Assembly (NCBI RefSeq): GCF_050589625.1
Contig: NZ_JBNGOP010000016.1
Span: 1-64,000 of the forward strand
Reading direction: 5' to 3'
DNA: 64,000 bases
From: Pelagihabitans sp947500445
Lineage (GTDB): Bacteria; Bacteroidota; Bacteroidia; Flavobacteriales; Flavobacteriaceae
Position 1 is the stretch's first letter, and every line of letters begins with the position of its first letter. Under the pieces are notes generated by a model. That model saw only the letters and a program-made list of their open reading frames with translations. It was not told where the DNA came from and ran no database searches. Below, piece after piece: positions 43,933 through 53,855 of the stretch. The position numbers were made by a program, and so were the translations under genes.

Positions 43933-46344
43933 TTACCGCAATTCAGGATATTCCTCGGGTGAGGCTTCGTGCATGATGGCATACACTTTTTCAAAAATAT
44001 CCTCGGCATTTGGTTTTGAAAAATAATCACCGTCCGTACCGTAGGCCGGCCGATGCGCTTTTGCCGTAAGGGTTTGCGGTGCACTATCCAGATACTGGTA
44101 GGCTCCTTGGTTTTCAATGATTTCGTTCAGTAAATAGGCCGCGCATCCCCCGGGAACATCCTCATCTATTACCAGCAGGCGATTTGTTTTCTGTACGCTT
44201 TTAACCGTTTCTTTTCCAATATCGAAGGGTAAAAGGGTTTGCGCATCGATTACCTCTGCATCGATTCCCACTTGTTGTAGCTCCTCGGCAACCTGTAATA
44301 CGATTCTCAGGGTGGAACCATAAGAGACCAAGGTAATATCCTCTCCTTTCCTCAGTGTTTCAACCACTCCTATAGGCGTGCAAAACTCTCCTAAGTTCGA
44401 CGGAAGGGATTCTTTTAAGCGATAACCGTTCAGGCTTTCGATAACGAGTGCGGGTTCATCACTTTTCATAAGGGTATTGTAAAATCCTGCCGCTTGGGTC
44501 ATGTTTCTTGGAGATAATACATACATACCCCTTAGCACATGGATCAGGCCTCCCATATGGGAACCGGAGTGCCAGATTCCTTCCAAACGATGTCCACGTG
44601 TGCGCACGATCAGCGGGGCCTTTTGTTTTCCGGAGGTCCGGTAGCGCAAACAGGCCAAATCGTCGGTCAATGTGGCCAACGCATAAAAAATATAATCAAG
44701 ATATTGTATTTCGGCAATGGGCCGCAGGCCGCGTAATGCCATCCCTATGCCCTGTCCGATAATGGTGGTCTCTCGAATACCGGTGTCCGATACCCGTGTT
44801 GCACCGTATTTGCTTTGGAGTCCTTCCAAACCTTGATTAACATCTCCGATCGCACCGCTATCCTCACCAAAAACAAGGCTTTCGGGATAATTTTCGAACA
44901 GTTTGTCAAAGTTGTCCCTAAGGATGACCCTTCCATCCACCTGTTCGGGCGTTGACTCATACTTTGGTGGTACGGCAGGGATATTGGTAGCCCTGTTCGG
45001 AAGTTCGCTATACAGATTGTTACTGTATTTCGGTTGGGTTTCTGATAAAAAGCGCGCTATCCAGGTTTTTAGATTGTGCTTTTCCGTACGTTCATCCCCT
45101 AAAAGGTAACGCAATGCTTTTCTACCCGCGACCGCCAAATCCTTTTTTATCGGTTCTTCCACGGCGATCAAATCGTTTTTGATCTTGGTCAAAAAGTTTT
45201 TGTTCACACTGCCATTTGCCGCTTGTTCCAGTAGTCCGATCAGGGCTCTTTTGAGTTGAAGGTGTTCCTCCAAATATTCGGACCATGCTTCTTTTCGCGC
45301 AAGGCGCACCTCTTTTTTAATATTCTTTTCTATGGTTGACAGCTCCTCGTCGGTGGCAATACCCGAGGTGATGATCCATTCCCTAAAACGTTTGTTGCAG
45401 TCGTTTTCCGCTTCCCATTCCAAACGATCGGTGCTTTTATAACGTTCATGTGATCCCGATGACGAGTGTCCTTGGGGCTGCGTGAGTTCGGTAACATGGA
45501 TCAATACCGGTACATGTTCCTCACGTGCGATATCCGAGGCGTTTTCATAGGCGTGCATCAAAGCCGTATAATCCCATCCTTTTACCTGGAACAGTTCAAA
45601 ACCGGGATGATTTTCATCGCGCTGAAGGCCTGCCAAAAGTTTTGAAATATCCTCCTTGGTCGTATGGTATTCATTAGGCACCGATATTCCGTAGGCATCG
45701 TCCCATACGCTAACGACCATGGGTACTTGAAGGACACCGGCGGCATTTAGCGATTCAAAAAACATTCCTTCGCTGGTACTGGCATTCCCTATGGTGCCCC
45801 AGGCTACTTCATTTCCGTTATTGGAAAATTTCTCCGAATCGATCTGTTCGGCCGCCCGGTACACCTTTGACGCCTGGGCCAATCCCAATAGCCTCGGCAT
45901 TTGCCCGGCCGTACAGGAAATATCGGCACTACTGTTTTTTTGTTGGATAAGGTCTTTCCAACTTCCGTCCTCGTTAAGGCTATAGGTAAGAAAGTGTCCG
46001 CCCATTTGCTTTCCCGCGCTCATGGGTTCTTTTTTGATGTCGGTGGTGGCATAGAGCGCATGGAAAAAATCCTTAGGCTTTAAAAGCCCCAACGCCATCA
46101 TAAAGGTCTGATCACGATAATAACCGCTTCGGAAATCCCCATTTTGAAAAGAACGTGCCATTGCCAGCTGCGGCAGTTCCTTGCCATCCCCGAATATTCC
46201 GAACTTCGCTTTGCCCGTAAGTACTTCCTTTCTTCCGATCAGGCTGCAGGTCCTGCTTAAAACAGCGATTTCATAATCAAAGAAAATTTGTTTTTTAAAA
46301 TCTTCAAAGGAAATGTCGCTACTGGTTTTAGAAGAAAGTTTCAT
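43933..46344 (-). CDS. Fused alpha/beta E1 component of a 2-oxoacid dehydrogenase
   Basis: An 803-residue thiamine diphosphate enzyme with both E1 chains in one protein, as typical in Bacteroidota. Residues 1-about 440 are the alpha part: TPP motif region GTIGNASTSEGMFFE through VSVWDDAYGIS, and HVTELTQPQGHS. The rest is the beta part: VFGEDSG, the region ETTIIGQGIGMALRG, and the C-terminal domain LLVIDEDVPGGCAAYL. It probably acts on branched-chain or related 2-oxoacids. ATG 46344 is preferred over in-frame ATGs up to 46389. The E2 and E3 genes are not adjacent. Confidence 0.9.
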   Translation of the reverse strand: MKLSSKTSSDISFEDFKKQIFFDYEIAVLSRTCSLIGRKEVLTGKAKFGIFGDGKELPQLAMARSFQNGDFRSGYYRDQTFMMALGLLKPKDFFHALYATTDIKKEPMSAGKQMGGHFLTYSLNEDGSWKDLIQQKNSSADISCTAGQMPRLLGLAQASKVYRAAEQIDSEKFSNNGNEVAWGTIGNASTSEGMFFESLNAAGVLQVPMVVSVWDDAYGISVPNEYHTTKEDISKLLAGLQRDENHPGFELFQVKGWDYTALMHAYENASDIAREEHVPVLIHVTELTQPQGHSSSGSHERYKSTDRLEWEAENDCNKRFREWIITSGIATDEELSTIEKNIKKEVRLARKEAWSEYLEEHLQLKRALIGLLEQAANGSVNKNFLTKIKNDLIAVEEPIKKDLAVAGRKALRYLLGDERTEKHNLKTWIARFLSETQPKYSNNLYSELPNRATNIPAVPPKYESTPEQVDGRVILRDNFDKLFENYPESLVFGEDSGAIGDVNQGLEGLQSKYGATRVSDTGIRETTIIGQGIGMALRGLRPIAEIQYLDYIFYALATLTDDLACLRYRTSGKQKAPLIVRTRGHRLEGIWHSGSHMGGLIHVLRGMYVLSPRNMTQAAGFYNTLMKSDEPALVIESLNGYRLKESLPSNLGEFCTPIGVVETLRKGEDITLVSYGSTLRIVLQVAEELQQVGIDAEVIDAQTLLPFDIGKETVKSVQKTNRLLVIDEDVPGGCAAYLLNEIIENQGAYQYLDSAPQTLTAKAHRPAYGTDGDYFSKPNAEDIFEKVYAIMHEASPEEYPELR

Positions 46345-46677
46345 ATGCATCTGGCATTTGGCATTTGGGGCAAAAATACAATATCCCAAGAGCTTTTACA
46401 ATGGTAGTATTGTTATAATTATTAAAAAATAATTAAAAATTTAAAGCTTACGATGTTGAATGTGTAAAATTTTAAAGAATAAAGGCCTTTTTGTTGAGAA
46501 TAAATCAAAATAAGAAGTGTAGGATAATTAGGAGAAAGATAATTTGGAAAAAACAGTTTTGTCAATAGGAAGTTGTACCACAAAAGAACAATACATTTTG
46601 AAGAAGATAATGGTTTTCCTCTAATTGGTTTAAACTAAAATTCAAGGATGGGGCCTCCTTACCCATATTCACGAGGA
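46345..46677. other. Intergenic region with E1 promoter
   Basis: These 333 AT-rich bases lie between the start of the E1 gene and the end of the next minus-strand gene. The left end holds the E1 promoter (46371-46401). I see no gene, tRNA or strong hairpin in the rest. Confidence 0.6.
46371..46401 (-). promoter_or_regulatory. Bacteroidota-type promoter of the E1 gene
   Basis: On the minus strand TTG (complement of 46399-46401) is followed after 20 bases by TATTTTTG (complement of 46371-46378), an exact TAnnTTTG box. The ATG follows 26 bases later. The words around the -7 box also occur upstream of the OmpA-like gene at 31232. Confidence 0.65.
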
Positions 46678-49530
46678 TCAGAACCACTTTCTGGTGAAGA
46701 GTCCGATCAACGTTTTTGGGCTTACGGTAACAATGAACCGTATTTTCTCACCGTAGTTCGGTTGGCCAACTTCCCAACCATTATTGGAATACAGAGGAAA
46801 GTACAGTTCAAAAAAATCGGTAACCAAATTGGCCCGTATGCCGGAATCATATACAAATTTACCTGCAGTGCCCCTGTTTTTAACATAACCCAAATCGCCA
46901 TAAAACTCCACCCATTTCCAAAGGTTCACACTGGTGTTCATAGTGGTGATCCAATCGTTCGAAAACCGGTATTCTTCGTCTAAAATGGACTTGAATCCAC
47001 CCTCTGCGATAATGATCTGTTGGCTATAGATACCCGTTTCCTCGGATCGGCCAAGGTAATTATAGTCAAAAAGATAATCTTTGGGCCTGTCCAATGCAAA
47101 ATCGAAGAAATCGATACTGGGGTCGATATTGTTCCATAAAAACTTTCCGGCGTAAAAACGAATGTTGAACTGTGTATTGTTTTCGAAGAGTTTTCGGTAT
47201 TCCGCTTCTAGGGAAAGTTTGGTGAACCGATCGGCCTGTTGGAAATCCAGCACCCAAGACTTGTAGTCGATGATGTTGTTGTCGACGTTGATATATCTGG
47301 CATTGAATACGCTATAGTCGGGCGTCTCCGGTGCATTTGCCGTGGCGGCAAGGTTATCGAGATCTCTAAAAATATTTATATAGCGGAGCGATAAAAACTG
47401 TCTTTTATTGGAACGAAGATCGGAAGGTCGCCATCCGAGGCTCATGGAAGGGGTAAACGAGGTAAACCTGGAATTGGTATCAAAATGCGAAGTAGATCCG
47501 CGGAAAGCATAATTGGCTACATACAGCCCACTTTTATTCAGATATTGCCGATACGACAATTTACCATAACCCACAAAGGCTCCTTCCCTAAAGGAGTAGG
47601 AGGGGGCCACGTCGTACACAAAGGGCCGTTCCAAAAATGTTTTGTTGTAGAGCCGTAATCCGGGTGCCCAGCCATCGTACGTATTGAAATTGACAATGGG
47701 AACATAAAACACCTGGTTGAGATAAGGGTTTTCAGAATCCTTAAAAAAAGTGAACTTCAGTTTTTTGTTTCCGGATAAAAAACCTTTGAGCGATTTCCAA
47801 TTGTCACGCTGGTTGAATTCCGGAATTTTTTGATCGTAATTCAAGACCATTTTTTCCTCCCCATTTCTGGGAATGGCAAAGGTCTTCTGATCTTTTATAT
47901 TATGGAACCAGTATTTCGATACAACGGAGTCGTTCCGCAGCCCGAACAACGAAATGGGAACGTTGGTCCCTTTCTTGTTCTTAAGGGTGACATAAAGGGA
48001 ATCTTCGGTTTTCTCGATTTCCTTGATCTTAAAATCGATCTGTTTGTCCGTGGAAACATATTCGTGAAAAAACCAGTTGATGTCTGTATCGGTTGCCCGT
48101 TTTAAAATTGATTCGAAGTCCAGTGGCTTGGTACGGTTTTCCTTATAAAACCGATAAAACGTTTTTATGCTGTTGTCCACCTTATCCTTTCCAATATAAT
48201 TTGCCAAATATGCCAGCCCAAGACCGGCCTTATATTTATTGGCAATACGTTGGTTGAATTTCAAAAGGGAATCTTGAGGTGTTTCCAGAGGTTGCCCTTG
48301 ATTTTTACGGGCGGTGAACATATATAAAAAAGGATATTGCTCGTTAAAATCCATTTTAGCCAAATTGAAACTGCGAACTCCCCATATTTTTGACAACTTT
48401 CCTAGCAACTTCTGATCGGGATAGTGTTGTTCTACATAGGCGATCATCAAGTAGTTTGTTATGGCATCATTGAGCCATTGGTCCTTTCTCGGGTTTAGGA
48501 ACATGGATTCCTTAAGAATGTTTTGTAGCGCCGTTTTTAAAAATTTCATTTCAAATTGAAACTTTTCTTCGTAAGGCCTGATGAAACGGGGCAGTTGGTT
48601 TAAACCATAGAGGGGATATTTTAGGTAGTCGATTTCACTGACCAATAGCTGTCCATGTGGATAAACACCTAAATTTTCAGATATAAATTCGGAAACTTTT
48701 AAAATGGAAATACTTTTGTAAACGTCATCAAAACGTTTGGATTCCAAATCGGTAACTACGGTCATTTGCCCGGTAACATGGGTCTCGAACCGATCGATGG
48801 GTTCCAGTATGATTTCACAGCTCTTTCGATTGCTCCCTTGCAATTGGGCATTTTGGTTCTTCGGAAAGGCGGAATTGCTAAGTACTCCAAAATTAGAGGC
48901 GATAAACAGCTTTTCGGGATAGGTAAAACTAACCGTGGTGTTCGTGATCCCGGTATACAGGTCTTCAAGTCCCTTATTGGAATACAAATGCCATGTTCCA
49001 TCAAAAAAAGCGGGGGTAAGGTACCAGTCTTTTAGGTAATAGCTGTTTTTATTGGAATAGCCGTAGGGCGTGTATTTTTTTGGAGGAAGTTTTACCGTAT
49101 AGGTAATAAATAGCGTTGCGGAATCTCCCGGTTCCAGTGGTTCGTTCAGGTCGATTTTAATAATATCCCGCTCTTTGGTCCGCTCAAAGTGCAGTCCACG
49201 GTATTCGGCATCGACAGCACTTAAAATTTTTGTTTTGCCCCTTTCCCTGTCTTTCGCCAAATGCAGGCTCCGGTTGAACTCATCCGCAAAACGTTTGGCC
49301 AATCCCGTGTTTTTATCGGAATAGGAATGTGCCCAATCGTTAAAATACAGCACGCTCAAACGTACTTTGGAATCATTGAAATAGGTAAATTCCTGATTGA
49401 TGGTTATCTCCTTGGTCTCTCCATTCAAACTTGCATTTACAAAATTTTCATGCTGCGCACATGCGATATATGTGTTTGAACACAGCGCAAAGAGCAACAG
49501 AAAAAATGAAATAGCAGCCTTTTTTTTCAA
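46678..49530 (-). CDS. Outer-membrane beta-barrel protein with inactive-looking M1 peptidase domain
   Basis: A 950-residue exported protein (signal KKKAAISFFLLLFALCSNTYIACAQ). The first 530 residues follow the M1 aminopeptidase layout, with an N-terminal beta domain and an ITYTVKLPPKKYTPYGYSNK segment, but the zinc site is missing: the HExxH place reads FQFEMKFLKT and the WLHEGFATY equivalent reads WLNDAITNYL. The last 350 residues are beta strands ending in aromatic FTRKWF, as for an outer-membrane barrel. It may be a pseudo-enzyme presenting a binding domain at the inner face of the outer membrane. Neighbours give no further hint. Confidence 0.75.
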   Translation of the reverse strand: MKKKAAISFFLLLFALCSNTYIACAQHENFVNASLNGETKEITINQEFTYFNDSKVRLSVLYFNDWAHSYSDKNTGLAKRFADEFNRSLHLAKDRERGKTKILSAVDAEYRGLHFERTKERDIIKIDLNEPLEPGDSATLFITYTVKLPPKKYTPYGYSNKNSYYLKDWYLTPAFFDGTWHLYSNKGLEDLYTGITNTTVSFTYPEKLFIASNFGVLSNSAFPKNQNAQLQGSNRKSCEIILEPIDRFETHVTGQMTVVTDLESKRFDDVYKSISILKVSEFISENLGVYPHGQLLVSEIDYLKYPLYGLNQLPRFIRPYEEKFQFEMKFLKTALQNILKESMFLNPRKDQWLNDAITNYLMIAYVEQHYPDQKLLGKLSKIWGVRSFNLAKMDFNEQYPFLYMFTARKNQGQPLETPQDSLLKFNQRIANKYKAGLGLAYLANYIGKDKVDNSIKTFYRFYKENRTKPLDFESILKRATDTDINWFFHEYVSTDKQIDFKIKEIEKTEDSLYVTLKNKKGTNVPISLFGLRNDSVVSKYWFHNIKDQKTFAIPRNGEEKMVLNYDQKIPEFNQRDNWKSLKGFLSGNKKLKFTFFKDSENPYLNQVFYVPIVNFNTYDGWAPGLRLYNKTFLERPFVYDVAPSYSFREGAFVGYGKLSYRQYLNKSGLYVANYAFRGSTSHFDTNSRFTSFTPSMSLGWRPSDLRSNKRQFLSLRYINIFRDLDNLAATANAPETPDYSVFNARYINVDNNIIDYKSWVLDFQQADRFTKLSLEAEYRKLFENNTQFNIRFYAGKFLWNNIDPSIDFFDFALDRPKDYLFDYNYLGRSEETGIYSQQIIIAEGGFKSILDEEYRFSNDWITTMNTSVNLWKWVEFYGDLGYVKNRGTAGKFVYDSGIRANLVTDFFELYFPLYSNNGWEVGQPNYGEKIRFIVTVSPKTLIGLFTRKWF

Positions 49531-49545
49531 GGGGGAAACTTAAAA

Positions 49546-50232
49546 TTAGAAATTCGGACTCAACAAATGGCCCTTGTAAAAAGAGTCGATGATTTCCACA
49601 ACCTCCTCCTTGGTATCCACCAAATGGATCAAATCCAAATCTTCGGGACTGATATTTCCCTCGGTCAACATCGTATTTTTGATCCAATCCATTAGTCCCG
49701 ACCAGAAGGTGGTACCGACCAAAATAATTGGAAATTTTTCTATTTTGTAGGTTTGGATCAAGGTTATGGCTTCAAAAAGTTCATCGAGCGTACCAAAACC
49801 ACCGGGCATGACAACAAAGCCCTGTGAATATTTCACGAACATTACCTTACGCACAAAAAAGTAATCAAAATCAAGGCTTTTATCACCGTCGATATACGGA
49901 TTGTCGTGTTGTTCGAAAGGAAGGTCAATGTTCAGACCTACCGAGGTGCCGCCGGCCTGATGGGCACCTCTGTTCCCTGCTTCCATAATACCTGGGCCAC
50001 CACCGGTAATTACCCCATATCCTGCTTCGGAAATGCCTTTGGCAATATCTACCGCTAACTTATAATAGGGCGCGTCCTCCTTTGTTCGGGCAGAACCGAA
50101 TATTGAAACGCAAGGGCCAATAGTGCTCATGCGTTCAAAACCGTTTACAAACTCTCCCATAATCTTGAAGATCGCCCAAGAGTCATTGGTTTTTAGTTCG
50201 TTCCATCCTTTGTGATGTTTTTCGTTTCTCAT
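49546..50232 (-). CDS. LOG family protein (TIGR00730-type Rossmann fold)
   Basis: A 228-residue protein of the LOG/lysine decarboxylase-like family, whose studied members release bases from nucleoside 5'-monophosphates (cytokinin activation, PpnN-like). The two signatures are present: GGGPGIMEAGNRGAH and PGGFGTLDELFEA. It is cytoplasmic and complete. It lies 45 bases after uvrA on the same strand and 15 bases before the barrel protein, so the three may share a transcript. Confidence 0.9.
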   Translation of the reverse strand: MRNEKHHKGWNELKTNDSWAIFKIMGEFVNGFERMSTIGPCVSIFGSARTKEDAPYYKLAVDIAKGISEAGYGVITGGGPGIMEAGNRGAHQAGGTSVGLNIDLPFEQHDNPYIDGDKSLDFDYFFVRKVMFVKYSQGFVVMPGGFGTLDELFEAITLIQTYKIEKFPIILVGTTFWSGLMDWIKNTMLTEGNISPEDLDLIHLVDTKEEVVEIIDSFYKGHLLSPNF

Positions 50233-50277
50233 TTTTTATGCTATTGTTCTGAGTTGTTTTTTACAGATTCATAGGAG

Positions 50278-53115
50278 TTATACCAACTCCCTCTTTAAAA
50301 ATTTTGCCGTGTAACTTTTGGTATCTTTCGCTACTTTTTCCGGTGATCCTTCGGCAACGATCATACCGCCACCACGGCCGCCTTCGTAACCGATATCGAT
50401 AATGTGATCGGCCATTTTTATCACGTCCATATTATGTTCGATGACCAAAATGGTATTCCCTTTGTCTACCAAACGGTTCAAAACTTCCATTAAAACACGA
50501 ATATCTTCAAAATGAAGCCCTGTAGTAGGTTCGTCCAGTATGTAAAAAGTGTTGCCGGTATCGCGTTTGGAAAGTTCGGTCGCCAATTTTATTCGCTGTG
50601 CCTCTCCTCCTGAAAGCGTTGTCGACTGCTGCCCGAGCGAAATATAGCCGAGACCGACGTCCTGAATGGTTTTTAGTTTCCGATGTATTTTGGGTATGTT
50701 TTCAAAAAAGGCAACCGCATCGTTTATGGTCATCTCCAAAACGTCCGATATGGATTTGCCCTTATACCGTATTTCCAAGGTTTCCCTATTGAACCGTTTT
50801 CCATGACAGGTTTCGCACTCCACATACACATCGGGTAAAAAATTCATTTCAATAACCCGGAGGCCTCCTCCTTGGCAGGTTTCACAGCGACCCCCCTTAA
50901 CATTAAAACTGAACCTTCCCGGTTTATAGCCGCGTATCGCCGCTTCGGGAGTTTTGGTGAAAAGTGCCCTAATTTCACTGAAAACCCCGGTATAGGTGGC
51001 CGGATTGCTTCTTGGGGTACGGCCAATGGGCGATTGGTTGATGTCGATAACCTTATCCACATGTTCCAATCCCTTTATTTTTTTATAGGGCATCGGTTTT
51101 TTTACCCCGTTAAAATAATGTGCGTTCATTATGGGGTATAGCGTTTCATTGATCAAGGTCGACTTACCGCTGCCCGATACCCCGGTCACCCCGATCATTT
51201 GGCCTAAGGGAAAATGAACCGTCACGTTTTTTAGGTTGTTCCCCGTACATCCCGAAAGGGTAATTTTTTTACCGTTTCCTTTTCTCCGTTTTGCCGGAAC
51301 CTCGATCTGTTTCGTTCCGGTAATATACGCTGCGGTAAGCGTTTCGTAGTCCCTTAATTCTTTTGGGGTACCCTCGGAAATGATTTTGCCGCCATATTTC
51401 CCCGCTTTTGGCCCAATATCGATGACATGGTCGGCTCTTTCGATCATGTCCCTGTCATGTTCGACAACAATTACGGAGTTTCCGATATCCCGTAACGATT
51501 CCAACGACCGGATCAGTCGTTCATTGTCCCGTTGGTGCAGCCCGATACTCGGTTCGTCCAAAATATAGAGCACTCCCACGAGTTGCGAACCTATTTGTGT
51601 GGCCAAACGAATACGCTGTGCCTCGCCGCCAGAAAGCGATTTGGAACTCCGGTTAAGCGAAAGATAGTCCAAGCCTACATCCAAAAGGAACCGAATCCTG
51701 GTACGAATTTCCTTTACAATTTCTTCCGCTATCTTTTTTTGATTACCCGATAGGTTTTTTTCCAGATGGTCAAAAAAATCGGCAAGCTCGACAATATCAA
51801 GATGCGCCAATTCCGCAATGTTTTTGGTCCCAATTTTAAAATTGAGCGATTCCTTACGGAGTCGCGACCCATTACAGGTGGGGCAGACCACGCGATCCAT
51901 GTATTCTTTCGCCCAGCGTTTTATGGAAGTGGAATCGGCCTGATCGAATTGATTTTTTATGAAATTGGAAATGCCCTCGTAGTCGATTTTGTAGTTACGT
52001 TTTACGCCCAATGTCTTCGAATCTACTTCGAATACCTCATGGCCGCCGCGCAAAAGCACTTCAATGGCCTCGTCCGGAATAGCATCTATAGGGTCGGAAA
52101 GTTTGAAACCGTAGCGTTGGCCTATGGTTTCGATCTGCTTGAACGCCCACGATTTTTTAAAGGCGCCAAGGGGCGCTATTCCCCCGGCCTTAATGGATAA
52201 CTGTTTGTTTGGAAATATTTTTTGTTCGTTCACTTCGTACACATGCCCCAATCCATTGCAATGGGGGCACATTCCCTTGGGAGAGTTGAAAGAAAAGGTA
52301 TTCGGTTCCGGGGCGGGATAGGAAATGCCGGTGGTAGGGCACATGAGGTCTCGGCTAAAATACCGGGGTTCCGTAGTTCCCTCTTCTAGAACCATCAATA
52401 CATTGTTGCCACTGTACATGGCGGTATTAATGGTTTCGCCCAAACGTTTTCCCAACTCTTCGGTCTCCGAAACCTTGAGCCTATCGATTACGATCTCAAT
52501 ATCATGCGTTTTGTAGCGATCGACCTTCATTCCCTTGACGATATCTACAATTTTACCGTCTACGCGTACCTTTACAAAGCCTTGCTTTCCAATTTGCTCG
52601 AAGAGTTCCCTATAATGGCCCTTTCGCGATTTGATGATGGGTGCTAGAATATTGATTTTTTTGTTGTCGTAAGCGCTTATGATAAGTTCCCGTATCTGGT
52701 CGTCGCTGTAGCTCACCATTTTTTCTCCGGTGTTATAGCTATAGGCATCTCCCGCTCGGGCAAAAAGCAGCCTTAAAAAGTCATAAATCTCGGTAATGGT
52801 ACCTACGGTGGACCGTGGCGATTTTGAAGTCGTTTTTTGTTCGATAGCGATTACGGGGGACAGTCCGTCTATTTTATCAACGTCCGGTCGCTCGAGCCCA
52901 CCAAGAAACTGCCGGGCATAGGCCGAAAACGTCTCGATATAGCGTCGTTGCCCTTCGGCATAAATGGTATCGAACGCCAGGGAAGACTTTCCACTTCCGG
53001 ACAATCCGGTTATGACCACTAGTTTTTCCCGTGGTATGGTAACATCGATGTTTTTAAGATTATGGACCCTCGCGCCCTTGACCTCGATATTCTCTTCGTA
53101 GTCGATCATTTGCAT
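50278..53115 (-). CDS. uvrA: Excinuclease ABC subunit UvrA
   Basis: The damage-recognition ATPase of nucleotide excision repair, about 945 residues. The ATG at 53115 (or 53109, two residues on) gives the usual IEVKGARVHNLKNIDVTIPR start; a frame from 53184 is too long. Both ATP sites are complete: Walker A GLSGSGKSSL and GVSGSGKSTL, signatures SLSGGEAQRIRLA and TLSGGEAQRIKLA, and Walker B ILDEPSIGLH and ILDEPTTGLH. The zinc motifs CPHCNGLGH, CPTCNG and CETCQGGG...CETCHG are present. Confidence 0.96.
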   Translation of the reverse strand: MQMIDYEENIEVKGARVHNLKNIDVTIPREKLVVITGLSGSGKSSLAFDTIYAEGQRRYIETFSAYARQFLGGLERPDVDKIDGLSPVIAIEQKTTSKSPRSTVGTITEIYDFLRLLFARAGDAYSYNTGEKMVSYSDDQIRELIISAYDNKKINILAPIIKSRKGHYRELFEQIGKQGFVKVRVDGKIVDIVKGMKVDRYKTHDIEIVIDRLKVSETEELGKRLGETINTAMYSGNNVLMVLEEGTTEPRYFSRDLMCPTTGISYPAPEPNTFSFNSPKGMCPHCNGLGHVYEVNEQKIFPNKQLSIKAGGIAPLGAFKKSWAFKQIETIGQRYGFKLSDPIDAIPDEAIEVLLRGGHEVFEVDSKTLGVKRNYKIDYEGISNFIKNQFDQADSTSIKRWAKEYMDRVVCPTCNGSRLRKESLNFKIGTKNIAELAHLDIVELADFFDHLEKNLSGNQKKIAEEIVKEIRTRIRFLLDVGLDYLSLNRSSKSLSGGEAQRIRLATQIGSQLVGVLYILDEPSIGLHQRDNERLIRSLESLRDIGNSVIVVEHDRDMIERADHVIDIGPKAGKYGGKIISEGTPKELRDYETLTAAYITGTKQIEVPAKRRKGNGKKITLSGCTGNNLKNVTVHFPLGQMIGVTGVSGSGKSTLINETLYPIMNAHYFNGVKKPMPYKKIKGLEHVDKVIDINQSPIGRTPRSNPATYTGVFSEIRALFTKTPEAAIRGYKPGRFSFNVKGGRCETCQGGGLRVIEMNFLPDVYVECETCHGKRFNRETLEIRYKGKSISDVLEMTINDAVAFFENIPKIHRKLKTIQDVGLGYISLGQQSTTLSGGEAQRIKLATELSKRDTGNTFYILDEPTTGLHFEDIRVLMEVLNRLVDKGNTILVIEHNMDVIKMADHIIDIGYEGGRGGGMIVAEGSPEKVAKDTKSYTAKFLKRELV

Positions 53116-53318
53116 CTGTTGGTATTTCCTAATGCTTCTGGAACGGACCAAAAAGGCAAAAAGCGTGTGGATAACACCACACAACCGCCTAGTTATCTTC
53201 CTTTCAAAGCAAAGTGGCGAAGTTACAATTTTGACCGTTAAAAATTAAACCGTCCATACTTATAACTTTGTTAATTGAAATGTAGCCTATAACTTCGTGG
53301 TAAAATTAAACCAACAAC

Positions 53319-53849
53319 ATGCAAATATTAGGAATCGGGTCAAGGATCGCGCACGCCGACCATGGAAAGGGGGTGGTAACCAATGTAACTTCCGAACACT
53401 ATTGGGTTACTTTTATAGATAGCGGTTTGGAGACCATTGCCATCGATAGTGATTTTGAAGTTTTAGAGGCGGTTACGGATGAAGTCGATACCATCAGTTT
53501 TTCCGAGGTGGAACAATCGTTGATCGGTATTTTAAGAAAATGGAGCGATGCAAGTTCTTTGACGCCGATAGCGGACAAGTGGAAGAACGGGAGTTTGGTA
53601 TTGCAACCGGGGGATGTTAATTTATCGGCCAAGGAAATTCCGATCGCCACTTTTTTTCATAAAATTGTAATGGTCCGCGACCGAATACGGGTTATGGAAC
53701 AAAAAATCAATTCCAGCAAACAGTTGGACGATAGTGAAAAGGTAGACTTACAACAGTACATTACCCGTATTTACGGCAGTTTAACCACTTTTAATGTTCT
53801 CTTCAAGAGTCAAGGGGATTTCTTCGTAGGGGAACGTAGCACTAAATAA
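53319..53849 (+). CDS. Conserved protein with CarD/Tudor-like N-terminus, unknown role
   Basis: A 176-residue soluble protein. Residues 6-45 (GIGSRIAHADHGKGVVTNVT, then YWVTFIDSGLETI) look like the small beta-barrel found in CarD and in the UvrD tail; the rest is helical. It is divergent from uvrA, across 203 bases. A TAACTTTG box at 53263-53270 is a likely -7 promoter element. The function is not known; the barrel would suit RNA polymerase or other protein contact. Confidence 0.7.
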   Translation: MQILGIGSRIAHADHGKGVVTNVTSEHYWVTFIDSGLETIAIDSDFEVLEAVTDEVDTISFSEVEQSLIGILRKWSDASSLTPIADKWKNGSLVLQPGDVNLSAKEIPIATFFHKIVMVRDRIRVMEQKINSSKQLDDSEKVDLQQYITRIYGSLTTFNVLFKSQGDFFVGERSTK

Positions 53850-53855
53850 AATGCC

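Noticed and set aside
46345..46677. tRNA or small RNA gene in the AT-rich gap
   Set aside because: No cloverleaf, CCA end or strong hairpin could be found by eye.
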